In this document: positions 31,798 through 39,267 of the stretch, piece by piece | How positions within the stretch are numbered: position 1 is the stretch's first letter | Layout: the number at the start of each line of letters is the position of its first letter | Assembly: GCA_001319865.1 (NCBI GenBank) | Contig: BBSL01000234.1 | Span: 1 to 39,267 of the forward strand | Reading direction: 5' to 3' | Length of the DNA stretch: 39,267 nucleotides | Source of the DNA: Burkholderia sp. E7m39 | Lineage (GTDB): Bacteria > Pseudomonadota > Gammaproteobacteria > Burkholderiales > Burkholderiaceae | Position numbers and translations under genes: made by a program | Notes under the pieces: model-generated | Databases searched by the model: none | What the model saw: the letters and a program-made list of their open reading frames with translations, nothing else | What the model was told of the DNA's origin: nothing

Positions 31798-32600
31798 TTG
31801 TGTTGCCCACTACACGGTGAAGTGTAGCAGCCAGCGACTCTGAGAGGGTTTCTATAGCAATGATTTTGTTGAACTTTCCGAAGGAGGGTACGACGCTTGC
31901 TTTTGAAGTTGAAGAGTTCATCAGTTTTTTGCTCGGAGTCGCATTCAGGTGGTTGTATGAGTTGATATCTGATATGTCGCGCGGGTTTAATCACCGATTG
32001 CAGAGCAGACTGCGCGGCGCCAATCATCTTGGCCGGCGTGTTGCCTCACGAAGGAATATTACGCGCCGGAATGCTGCGCCGGATGGCCGAGCCCGCCCCT
32101 GTGCGCCGCTTGCGCTGCCCATCGATGTGCGCACGCGCATTGACCAGCATGCGATCGATGGTCGACGGTCAGCAACGCGCTCGAAGCTTCCTACAATTCC
32201 ACCGCTGAATTTTTAGGCGAGCGTACGAGTGGAGTCGATGCATGAGTGACGCCTGCGGCGACCTCGCTAAAAACACGCGCAGTAACAAGTCGATAGTGTC
32301 AGGAACCGTGATTTCGAAGGTCTCTCCTTTCTAGGTGACTGACTACCCGCATTTTCGGCGTGACGTTCGCAGTGGCTGCCGCTGTCATCCCAGTAAGTAG
32401 TCGGGAGCGTCACCCCTTTCGGAATCACCGCTTGTTTCAGAAGAGGTCAACGGCTGCATTTTCAGCTTGCTGCCGTAGCGCGCTTTCTCGGCAACTTGTC
32501 GGAACGGTTCACGCGCTATCCGCTGGTCTCTGCTATGTGCGAGGACAGCGCCGCCTGCACTGGGTCTCTAGGTCAGAATTCTTTGTCTCTCGCACTACAG
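31798..32600. other. Region without a confident gene
   Basis: A + frame at 31860-32216 starts well (GAGAGGG upstream; MILLNFPKEGTTLAFEVEEF) but after about 45 codons turns into Arg-rich shadow composition, so it may be a truncated gene end fused to unrelated DNA. Nothing else is recognised up to the repeat array at 32601. Confidence 0.35.
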
Positions 32601-32896
32601 CAGGCCAGATTTGTTTGTTCTTCACTCGGCCTCGACTTGATGGAATAAGGCTTTCAAGCCAATGCGAATTATCGCGGTAGTTGTCGGTACTCTTATCTCG
32701 GAACGATTGGAGTATCTGAGACGAAATCGCCTCCGTATCGGTCGGCTTAAAAAAGGTCAATTAAAACATGTGGCTACGATTCAGGCCAGATTTGTTTGTA
32801 TGCCCAAATCAGCAGTTTCGATGGGGCTAGGCCAGATTTGTTTGTCTTATTCCGTCATGACAGGTTTGTATGTCTCGGGACAGCTTTCGTTTGTCA
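32601..32896. repeat. Transposon-end-like array of GGCCAGATTTGTTTGT repeats
   Basis: Three exact copies of AGGCCAGATTTGTTTGT lie at 32602-32618, 32783-32799 and 32829-32845. Two diverged copies follow, GACAGGTTTGTATGTC (32859-32874) and GACAGCTTTCGTTTGTCA (32879-32896). Spacing shrinks toward the right and the last copy ends in TCA, so the array reads as the right end (inward TGACAAACG...) of an element with several transposase-binding sites, as in IS21-family or Tn7-like elements. No transposase gene or left end was found. It marks the edge between accessory and chromosomal DNA. Confidence 0.55.
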
Positions 32897-33071
32897 CTGA
32901 CCACGGGAGCATCCTGGATTTCCCAAAATCGCGCATAGTCATGATATATTACATATCAACGTCACCCTATCGGCGCAACACTGGGCATCACCGCAACACG
33001 CACCCGCTACCAGAAACACGAACCACTCATCCGCGCGCACCGCGCGCTCACACCTGGATCTCGCGCTCACC

Positions 33072-33749
33072 ATGTTCGATCCATCGCTGCTGGGCCGTCT
33101 GTCGTTCACACCTGCCGATGCGGCGCGCGGCCCGTTGCCGCCCGGCCGTCATCGTCTGGGCATCGACGGCGAGCGCGACGCCATCCTGTTCGTTCCGCCA
33201 GGCCTCGACGCGCGCGCGCCCGTGCCGCTTTTCGTGATGTTTCATGGCGCCGGCGGTTTTCCGGAAAAAGTGCTGCCGTTCATCGAAGAGCATGCGCAGC
33301 GCGATGGGTTTCTCGTCCTCGCGCCGCATTCGATGTACGCGACGTGGGACATCGTGATCGGCGGCAGCGGCCCGGATCTGGAGCGGCTTGGACGCGCGCT
33401 CGTCGAAGTGAGCTCGCGTTACCGGCTCGACCGCGCGCGTCTCGCGTTCGCCGGATTCTCCGACGGCGCAAGCTACGCGTTGTCGATCGGCATCACGAAC
33501 GGCGATGTCGCGAGCCATGTGATCGCGCTGTCCGGCGGCTTCATGTCGGTGTTCACACAGGAAGGCGCACCTCGCGTTTTTATCGCACACGGCTTGCGCG
33601 ACGAACAGCTTCCCATCGAAACGAGCGGACGCGCGAACGCAGCAAAGCTGAAGGCGGCGGGCTATGACGTGCAATACGTCGAATTCAACGGACTGCACGT
33701 GATCCAGCCCTCGATCGTGGGCATGGCCGTGCAGTTTTTCCTCGACTAA
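33072..33749 (+). CDS. Alpha/beta hydrolase (phospholipase/carboxylesterase family)
   Basis: A 225-residue cytosolic serine hydrolase. The oxyanion loop is HGAGG (58-62). The nucleophile elbow is GFSDG with Ser130. The acid is Asp177 in HGLRDEQLP and the base is His209 in NGLHVI. The size and the GFSDGASYAL block fit the phospholipase/carboxylesterase (LpqC/esterase-PHB-like) group; the natural ester is unknown. ATG 33072 has no strong ribosome site. GC-rich core-type codon use begins here. The AAA gene starts 32 bases after its stop, and the two may be co-transcribed. Confidence 0.85.
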   Translation: MFDPSLLGRLSFTPADAARGPLPPGRHRLGIDGERDAILFVPPGLDARAPVPLFVMFHGAGGFPEKVLPFIEEHAQRDGFLVLAPHSMYATWDIVIGGSGPDLERLGRALVEVSSRYRLDRARLAFAGFSDGASYALSIGITNGDVASHVIALSGGFMSVFTQEGAPRVFIAHGLRDEQLPIETSGRANAAKLKAAGYDVQYVEFNGLHVIQPSIVGMAVQFFLD

Positions 33750-33781
33750 CCGGCAGGCGACTGCCCGATACGAGCGCGTCA

Positions 33782-35404
33782 ATGGACTTTGAAATACCGG
33801 AATCTCTGGTGCATCCTCTGCTCGCGATGATCGAATCCGGATCGCCGCTTGCGCGACAACTGAATCAGCACGGCACGTGTCACGGCAGCATGGTGGTGTC
33901 GAGCGCGCTGTTCGATGCGAGGTCGCTCAACACGCTCTATTCGCTGAGCAAGGCCAACAACGAACGCGCGCTGATGTTCCAGATGCTCGCGCTGGACAAC
34001 ATCTACAACGCGCCGCAAGCGCGCACGATTCCCGCCCTCGAACAGCTGATTCCCGGCCTCGTCGCGTATCTGTCGCGCGGGGTGATCGACGGCTGGCTCT
34101 ACAGCCGCGCGAGAGACGGCACGCTGCTGCCGTGGCTCGTGCGGCGGATGCGTCTCGTCGAGCCCGAGCAGGGCGCGTCTTATGTCGTCGTCGATATGCT
34201 CGCGAACACGATGCAGTCCGCGAACTCCGAGCGTACCGATCCGCACATGCGCCTGTCCGGCATGACGACGTCGCTCGTGATCAACCGGCACGACATCGTG
34301 AACCGCACGATTCCCGAGTTGCTGGCGCAGTACGGCTTCTACAAGGAATGCGCCGAGTTCAAGCACGAATACGAGCAGCACGCGCAGCGCTTTCTCGCGT
34401 TCCAGCCGCGCTTTGGCGCGCAGTTCGTGGTTTCGAAGGCCGCCTATACGGTCGAGGCGAAAGGCACGCCCGAGCTGATCCGCCTGATGGACGGTGTGAG
34501 CGCCCGATGCGTCAACGACGAAGAGACGCTCGAACGCCGCTTCCAGATGACGGCCGACGCGGGGTTCTGGCGCGACGCGAACATCGAAAGCAGCTTCGAC
34601 AAGGTGCCGCTTCACTGCTACGTATGTCTGTTCCATCTGGAGTGGCACCGCGATATCTGGGTGCATGTCCAGCACATGAGCGAGTATCGCTACCAGCCCG
34701 AGTTGCGCGACAAGCTGGTTCTGCCGGCGCATCATCGCGATCTGATCGACATCCTGACCTCGAAGACGAACGTGTTCGTGCAGGACTTCGTGCCGGGCAA
34801 GTCGGGCGGCACGACGATCCTGTGCCAGGGCGCGCCCGGGCTCGGCAAGACGCTGACGGCGGAAGTCTATTCGGAAGTGGTCGGCAAGCCGCTATATCGC
34901 GTGCATTCCGGCCAGTTGGGGACGACGGCGGCGTCCGTGGGCGCGGCGCTGTCCGGCATCCTGCAGCGCGCGACGCGCTGGGACGCGATTCTGCTGCTCG
35001 ATGAAGCCGACGTCTACATTCGCCGCCGCGACAACGATCTCGAGCACAACGCAATCGTCGCCGAATTCCTGCGCACGCTCGAATATTTCAGCGGCTTGCT
35101 GTTCATGACGACCAACCGGATCGACGATGTCGACGACGCGATCCTGTCGCGCTGCATCGCGAAGATTCACTACGAAACGCCGACGCGGCCCGACGCGATC
35201 CGGCTGTGGACGCTGCTCGCCGCACAACTGGGCGCGGAACTCAGCGACGACCTGATCGGCACGCTGACGACCGCGTGGCCGCAATCGAGCGGCCGCGACA
35301 TCAAGGAACTGCTGAAGCTCACGACCCGCTATTGCCGCGCGAAGCAGATTCCGTTGTCGGAAGAAGCGTTCAGGATTTGCGCGCTGTTTCGCGGACACGC
35401 GTAA
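33782..35404 (+). CDS. AAA family ATPase
   Basis: 540 residues. A roughly 330-residue N-terminal region of unknown fold precedes one AAA+ module: Walker A GAPGLGKT (about 350-357), Walker B LLLDEADVYI (Asp407, Glu408), sensor 1 FMTTNRIDDVDDAILSRC with the arginine-finger-like SRC, and a C-terminal helical lid (SGRDIKELLKLTTRYCRAKQ). AAA+ proteins of this type remodel proteins using ATP in the cytosol; the substrate is unknown. GC content and codon use match the chromosomal block. Several long antisense frames across it are compositional shadows. Confidence 0.88.
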   Translation: MDFEIPESLVHPLLAMIESGSPLARQLNQHGTCHGSMVVSSALFDARSLNTLYSLSKANNERALMFQMLALDNIYNAPQARTIPALEQLIPGLVAYLSRGVIDGWLYSRARDGTLLPWLVRRMRLVEPEQGASYVVVDMLANTMQSANSERTDPHMRLSGMTTSLVINRHDIVNRTIPELLAQYGFYKECAEFKHEYEQHAQRFLAFQPRFGAQFVVSKAAYTVEAKGTPELIRLMDGVSARCVNDEETLERRFQMTADAGFWRDANIESSFDKVPLHCYVCLFHLEWHRDIWVHVQHMSEYRYQPELRDKLVLPAHHRDLIDILTSKTNVFVQDFVPGKSGGTTILCQGAPGLGKTLTAEVYSEVVGKPLYRVHSGQLGTTAASVGAALSGILQRATRWDAILLLDEADVYIRRRDNDLEHNAIVAEFLRTLEYFSGLLFMTTNRIDDVDDAILSRCIAKIHYETPTRPDAIRLWTLLAAQLGAELSDDLIGTLTTAWPQSSGRDIKELLKLTTRYCRAKQIPLSEEAFRICALFRGHA

Positions 35405-35595
35405 CGGCGGCACACGCTGGCGCAGCCAGGCGGGCGATGATCCGCACATGCGCGCCTCGATGCGTCACGCGCTGCAAACGAACCCGGGTTGACGAAAGGC
35501 CCGCCGAAAGGCGCGCCGAAGGGCTCACCGAAAGGCGTTCATGCGCGACGTCGTCAAGCGGCTCACCTGAAAACGCCGTCGCGCGCGCCGCATCG

Positions 35596-36501
35596 CTATG
35601 CGTACCAGCGCGACGCCTTCGCCCGAAGCGTTTCGATGGCGAGATCGAGGAACGCGCGCACTTTCTGATTGGCATGCTTGCCTTCGCGATGCACCACGTG
35701 AACGGGCAGCGCGGGCAGTTCGTAGTCGGGCAGCACGACGCGCAGCGTGCCGTCGGCGATTTCCTGCGCGACCTGATAGGACATCAGCCGCGAGATGCCC
35801 AATCCCGCTCGCGTCGCTTCGATGGCCGAGTCGTTCGTGGTCGTCACGAGGCGCGGCTGGATCGGCAGCGTGAGCGGCTTGCCCTTCGCGAGAAAACGCC
35901 ACTCGGGCGCCGGCGTGAGCCCCGTCGACTGAATGGTGACGTGCGCATCGAGATCTTCGGGACGTTGCGGTGTGCCGTGCGCTTCGAGATACGCAGGCGA
36001 CGCGCACAGCACGCGCCGCACCTTGCCGACGGAAATCGCCTGAAGCGACGAACTCGGCAACTCGCCGATACGGATGCCGACATCGACACCTTCGTCGACG
36101 AGATTGACGACGCGGTCCAGAAACCAGCAGTTCAGGCTCACGGCGGGATAGCGTGTCAGGTATTCGTGGGCGATGGGCGTGACGTAGATCTTGCCGAACA
36201 GCACGGGCGCCGTCACCGTCAACTGGCCGCGCGGCGTGTTGTTGACGCCCGCTGCGGAGACTTCGGCTGCATCGATGTCGGCGAGAATGCGGCGGCAATC
36301 CTCGTAGAACGTTGCGCCTGCATCCGTCACCCGCACGATGCGCGTGGTGCGGGTCAACAGACGCACGCCGAGATGTTCTTCGAGTTCCGACATCACCCGG
36401 CTGATGACGGACGGCGACACATTGAGCTTGCGCGCCGCCGACGCGAAACCTTCCGTTTCGACCACGGTGACGAAGGTGGTCATTGCCTGAAGCCTGTCCA
36501 T
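35596..36501 (-). CDS. LysR family transcriptional regulator
   Basis: A 301-residue LTTR. The winged HTH occupies about residues 1-60 (MDRLQAMTTFVTVVETEGFA, SAARKLNVSPSVISRVMSEL, EEHLGVRLLTRTTR). The effector-binding domain follows (GQLTVTAPVLFGKIYVTPIA onward). The frame is open upstream to 37101, but ATG 36501 is the family start. It is transcribed in the same direction as, and about 125 bases after, the oxidoreductase fusion. It probably controls that gene and the transferase behind it (inference), although LTTRs more often lie divergent from targets. Confidence 0.9.
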   Translation of the reverse strand: MDRLQAMTTFVTVVETEGFASAARKLNVSPSVISRVMSELEEHLGVRLLTRTTRIVRVTDAGATFYEDCRRILADIDAAEVSAAGVNNTPRGQLTVTAPVLFGKIYVTPIAHEYLTRYPAVSLNCWFLDRVVNLVDEGVDVGIRIGELPSSSLQAISVGKVRRVLCASPAYLEAHGTPQRPEDLDAHVTIQSTGLTPAPEWRFLAKGKPLTLPIQPRLVTTTNDSAIEATRAGLGISRLMSYQVAQEIADGTLRVVLPDYELPALPVHVVHREGKHANQKVRAFLDLAIETLRAKASRWYA

Positions 36502-36626
36502 ATGCGACGCGGTCGACGAGGTGCGGTTAAGAGAAGCCTGCCGGCCGCGCGGAGGGCTGCCGCCGGCAGGCAAAGGGGGGTCCAGCATAACAGCGTTCGT
36601 CCGCGCGTTTCGTGCGACGTGCGGCG

Positions 36627-38699
36627 TCAGAGATCGAGCAGCAGCCGGTCGCCGCCGCCCGTTTCGGGGTTGGCAGGCACGGCGCAGCAGATCAGCGCTT
36701 CGCCCTCCGCGGGCTGAAACTCCGGCGCGACGGGATACGCGACCGCGCCCTGAACGATGCGCGTGCGACAGGTTCCGCAACTGCCGCTGCGGCAGCCGAA
36801 CTCCGGGTTCAATCCGCGCGACTCCGCGAGTTCGAGCAGCGTGCCGTTCTCCGGGCTCCAGCGCGCTTCCTTGCCGGACTTCACGAAAGCAACGGGGGTC
36901 GGCTTGTCCGCGGCCACGCGAATGGGGCCCGCAGGCGCGGCGGCGTCTTTTCGGCGGTGCAGTCCCGACGGGCCGAACGCCTCGGCGTGAATGCGGTTGT
37001 CGGCGACGTTGAGCGCGCGCAGGCCGTCGTAGATCGACTGCATGAACGCCGACGGCCCGCACAGATAGAAGTCGTAGTCGTTGAACGGCAGCGTCTCGCA
37101 CAGCAGCGCGACATCGATACGGCCCGCGACGTCGAAGTCCTTGCCTTCACGCGCGCCGCCGGTATCGCTCAACGCGCGCACGACCTGCACGGCGCCGTTT
37201 GCGGCCGTCGCGAGTTGCTCGATTTCCCGGCTGAACGCGCGCTCTTTCAGCGAGCGGGCGGCGTGGAAGAACCAGGTGGGCCGCACCTTGCGCGTGCGCA
37301 GCCCTTCGTAGACGCTGTGCCGCAGCATCGCAAGCATGGGCGTGACGCCGACGCCGGCTGCGAGCAGCACGGCGGGACGGCGCTCGCGGGCGTCGATCGT
37401 GAACTGTCCCGCGGGCGCGCGCGCCTCGACGACGCTGCCGATCCGCAGCGTGTCGTGCAGATATGACGACACGAGTCCTTCGCGCTTCACGCTGATCCGG
37501 TAGAGCCCGTCGGCGGGCGCCGTCGACAGCGTGTAGGTGCGAATCACGGGCTTGTCCGCGCCGGGCGGCGTGACGCGAATGGGCAGATGCTGCCCGGCGG
37601 TGTGCGGGATGAGTCCTGCGCCGTCGGTGGGTTCGAGATGAAACGAGCGGATCAGCGAGCTTTCGTCGACGACGTTCGTGACCTTGAACGGCCGCCATGC
37701 ATTGGCAAGGGCGGCGGCTTTCAGGCGGCTTTGCACATCGTCCCAGCTGCCCGTCATCAGCGAGTTCGGCGACCAGCCGTTGGCCTGGAAGGTCCAGCGC
37801 AGCGCGAGCGCGCCCGGACGATAGACGATGCGGCGCGGCGTGAAGTGCCACAGCCGTTCGGCGCCCTGAAATGCGGCGATTTCCTCGGACTCGAGATCGA
37901 CGGTCGCATCGCCCGTCAGTTGCAGCAGGTCGCCTGTTTCGAAGTCGGCGAACACGAGTCCGGCGCGCGGGTTCACGACGAAATTGCCGAGCGTCGCGAA
38001 GAACAGATTGCCGGCGAAGTCGGGAATGGTCAGCCGGCCGTCGTCGCCGATGCGCACGAAGCCCGCCTTGCCGCCGCGATGCGACACGTCCACCTGGCGG
38101 CGCTCGCCTTCGTCCACATACGACGCGACGAAAAACGTGTCCGCCGTTGCGATCATCTCGCGGGCGCGGCCCGTCAGCGCGTCGAATGTCTGGGGCGCGA
38201 TGTCGGAAAACACGGCGGGATCACGGACGAATTCGAAGTCGCGCAACTGGATGTATTGCGGACAGTTGCCGAAGCTCTGCGCCACATCGACGTCGAAGCT
38301 GCCCGCGCTCAGGGCGCGGATGTGGCCGTTCATCCGGTTGCGGCGGCGCGTGTTCAGTTCGATGCCGAGCAGGCCGACGGCCGCGCCGTCGTGCAGTCCC
38401 GACGAAGCGGGATCATTCGGATCGGCAGACAGCTCGAAGCGCAATGTCTTGTCGGTCGGCGATTGCATGAAGCCGGGCTGACCGGTGGCGAAAGTCGCCC
38501 ACACGTCGCCGTCGTCGGCGACTGCGCCGAGTACCACGAAGGGCAACTGTCTGAAAAACGTGCGGTGCTGCTCGGGCAGGTAATCGCGCACCACGCGGCG
38601 TCCGACGTCGAGCATTTTCGCCGCCACGCCCACTTTTTCCTGCAGCGCCCGCTCGCCTTGATGCCACGGCGAACCGCTTTCCATCGATACCGAACTCAT
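36627..38699 (-). CDS. PNPOx-like flavin domain fused to ferredoxin-type reductase
   Basis: 690 residues with three parts. An N-terminal pyridoxamine-5'-phosphate-oxidase-like FMN split barrel covers about 1-300 (NPRAGLVFADFETGDLLQLT). An FAD/NAD(P) ferredoxin-reductase module covers about 330-580 (RTYTLSTAP for FAD; AAGVGVTPMLAML for the nucleotide; YLCGPSAFM). A C-terminal plant-type [2Fe-2S] domain has FGCRSGSCGTCR (C-x4-C-x2-C) and a fourth Cys in ALICCAVP. Electrons would pass from NAD(P)H via FAD to the iron-sulphur centre; the end substrate is unknown. ATG 38699 has AGGAG eight bases upstream. It lies between the transferase gene (upstream) and lysR. Confidence 0.9.
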   Translation of the reverse strand: MSSVSMESGSPWHQGERALQEKVGVAAKMLDVGRRVVRDYLPEQHRTFFRQLPFVVLGAVADDGDVWATFATGQPGFMQSPTDKTLRFELSADPNDPASSGLHDGAAVGLLGIELNTRRRNRMNGHIRALSAGSFDVDVAQSFGNCPQYIQLRDFEFVRDPAVFSDIAPQTFDALTGRAREMIATADTFFVASYVDEGERRQVDVSHRGGKAGFVRIGDDGRLTIPDFAGNLFFATLGNFVVNPRAGLVFADFETGDLLQLTGDATVDLESEEIAAFQGAERLWHFTPRRIVYRPGALALRWTFQANGWSPNSLMTGSWDDVQSRLKAAALANAWRPFKVTNVVDESSLIRSFHLEPTDGAGLIPHTAGQHLPIRVTPPGADKPVIRTYTLSTAPADGLYRISVKREGLVSSYLHDTLRIGSVVEARAPAGQFTIDARERRPAVLLAAGVGVTPMLAMLRHSVYEGLRTRKVRPTWFFHAARSLKERAFSREIEQLATAANGAVQVVRALSDTGGAREGKDFDVAGRIDVALLCETLPFNDYDFYLCGPSAFMQSIYDGLRALNVADNRIHAEAFGPSGLHRRKDAAAPAGPIRVAADKPTPVAFVKSGKEARWSPENGTLLELAESRGLNPEFGCRSGSCGTCRTRIVQGAVAYPVAPEFQPAEGEALICCAVPANPETGGGDRLLLDL

Positions 38700-38763
38700 G
38701 ATTGCGCTCCTGAACTTGGAGAAGTGCGAAGCCGTTGCGCCGGCTTCGCGCTGACAGTCGTTC

Positions 38764-39267
38764 TCAGTGGCCGGCGGCGAGGCCGACGGGCGTCTTCCTG
38801 AACTCGACGAAGCCCGGCAGCGCCTCGATGCGGCGCAGCCACGCATTCACGTTCGGATAGAACGACAGATCGACGTTGCCTTCGGGCGCACGCGCGATGT
38901 AACTGTACAGCGCGACGTCGGCGATGGTCGGATGAGGGCGCGCGATGAAATCGCGGCCAGCGAGCGCTTCGTCGATCAGCTTCAGGATGCCATGCGCGCG
39001 GGCGATCAGTTCCTCGGCGTTATATTTGGCGCCGAACACCGTGATGAGCCGCGCGGCCGCCGGGCCGAAAGCGATCTCGCCGGCAGCGACGGACAGCCAG
39101 CGCTGCACGTCGGCTTCGAGCGCGGGCGTCTGCGGGAGCCAGTCGGCCTTGCCGAACTTGCGCGCGACGTAGACCAGAATCGCGTTCGAGTCGGCGATCG
39201 TCGTATCGCCATCGACCAGCACGGGCACCTGGCCGAAACGGTTCAGCTTCAGGAATTCGGCGGACTT
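38764..39267 (-). CDS. Glutathione S-transferase family protein (5' end outside window)
   Basis: The C-terminal 167 residues are visible; the N-terminus lies beyond 39267. The thioredoxin-fold end has [20 protein letters not shown], with the cis-Pro (VP) and the E/D-S motif (ADSNAI) that binds glutathione. The all-helical C-terminal domain includes [13 protein letters not shown], the conserved N-capping box. The substrate is unknown. It is 64 bases upstream of the oxidoreductase fusion on the same strand, so one operon is likely: transferase, oxidoreductase, then lysR. Confidence 0.88.
   Translation of the reverse strand, partial: KSAEFLKLNRFGQVPVLVDGDTTIADSNAILVYVARKFGKADWLPQTPALEADVQRWLSVAAGEIAFGPAAARLITVFGAKYNAEELIARAHGILKLIDEALAGRDFIARPHPTIADVALYSYIARAPEGNVDLSFYPNVNAWLRRIEALPGFVEFRKTPVGLAAGH

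Noticed and set aside
31811..31828. CTACAC...GTGTAG hairpin as a terminator for A'
   Set aside because: The stem is short and no T run follows.
33877..35004. 375-codon Arg-rich + frame
   Set aside because: GC-rich shadow of the AAA ATPase gene.
35206..36717. 503-codon + frame across lysR
   Set aside because: GC-rich shadow; lysR on the minus strand has a clear family match.
37587..38801. 404-codon + frame
   Set aside because: Antisense shadow of the oxidoreductase fusion.
1..39267. CRISPR array, tRNA, rRNA or integrase gene
   Set aside because: No regularly spaced direct repeats with unique spacers, no tRNA-like T-arm and acceptor ends, and no tyrosine or serine recombinase motifs were found by eye.

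Overview
The window looks like a Burkholderia/Paraburkholderia/Caballeronia-type chromosome. This rests on H-NS proteins of the GRGRAPAWI type, a BPSL0761-like small protein, and the very GC-rich codon use of the right-hand third. The organism is inferred from protein style only; there is no rRNA or other marker here.

Two unlike parts meet near position 32.9 kb. Bases 1 to about 32,900 form an accessory region: lower and patchy GC, many small genes of unknown function, broken gene ends, and no housekeeping operon. From about 33,070 to the end the DNA is uniformly GC-rich and holds ordinary chromosomal genes: an alpha/beta hydrolase, an AAA ATPase, a LysR regulator, a pyridoxamine-oxidase-like/ferredoxin-reductase fusion, and a glutathione S-transferase cut by the window end. 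An array of short repeats like a transposon end (32,601-32,896) lies at the boundary.

Layout of the accessory part: (1) 1-2.9 kb is scrap: a gnd 3' remnant joined to the 3' half of another gene, a GNAT acetyltransferase, and a decayed TnpB-related gene. (2) 2.9-4.2 kb is an orphan C5-cytosine methyltransferase, followed by a long AT-rich control region and two unknown genes. (3) 6.4-7.2 kb is an H-NS-like protein with two DNA-binding modules and a histone-H1-like tail. (4) 7.3-9.6 kb holds exported proteins: a DUF922-type HEXXH protein, a secreted protein, and a lipoprotein coupled to a small membrane protein. (5) 10.1-12.8 kb holds small unknown genes. (6) 12.9-15 kb is a second orphan C5 methyltransferase and a divergent zinc-ribbon protein. 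(7) 15.2-18.6 kb is a three-gene ABC-3C-type conflict system: nuclease-like effector, middle component, and Rad50-like ATPase with a zinc hook. (8) 19.5-31.8 kb contains two copies of a divergent gene pair of unknown function (20.7-22.4 and 30.1-31.8 kb). Between them lie an XRE regulator, a PanE-like reductase/MFS efflux/TetR module, and tandemly duplicated, decaying membrane-protein fragments.

The most interesting signals not explained by known families are these. Both methyltransferases carry the same 12-base motif plus a perfect hairpin with a 9-base loop next to the start codon. The duplicated divergent pair has a conserved promoter, and one member ends in a copy of the SSB C-terminal tip (DDIPF). 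An 11-base operator-like word links the XRE gene to a distant promoter.
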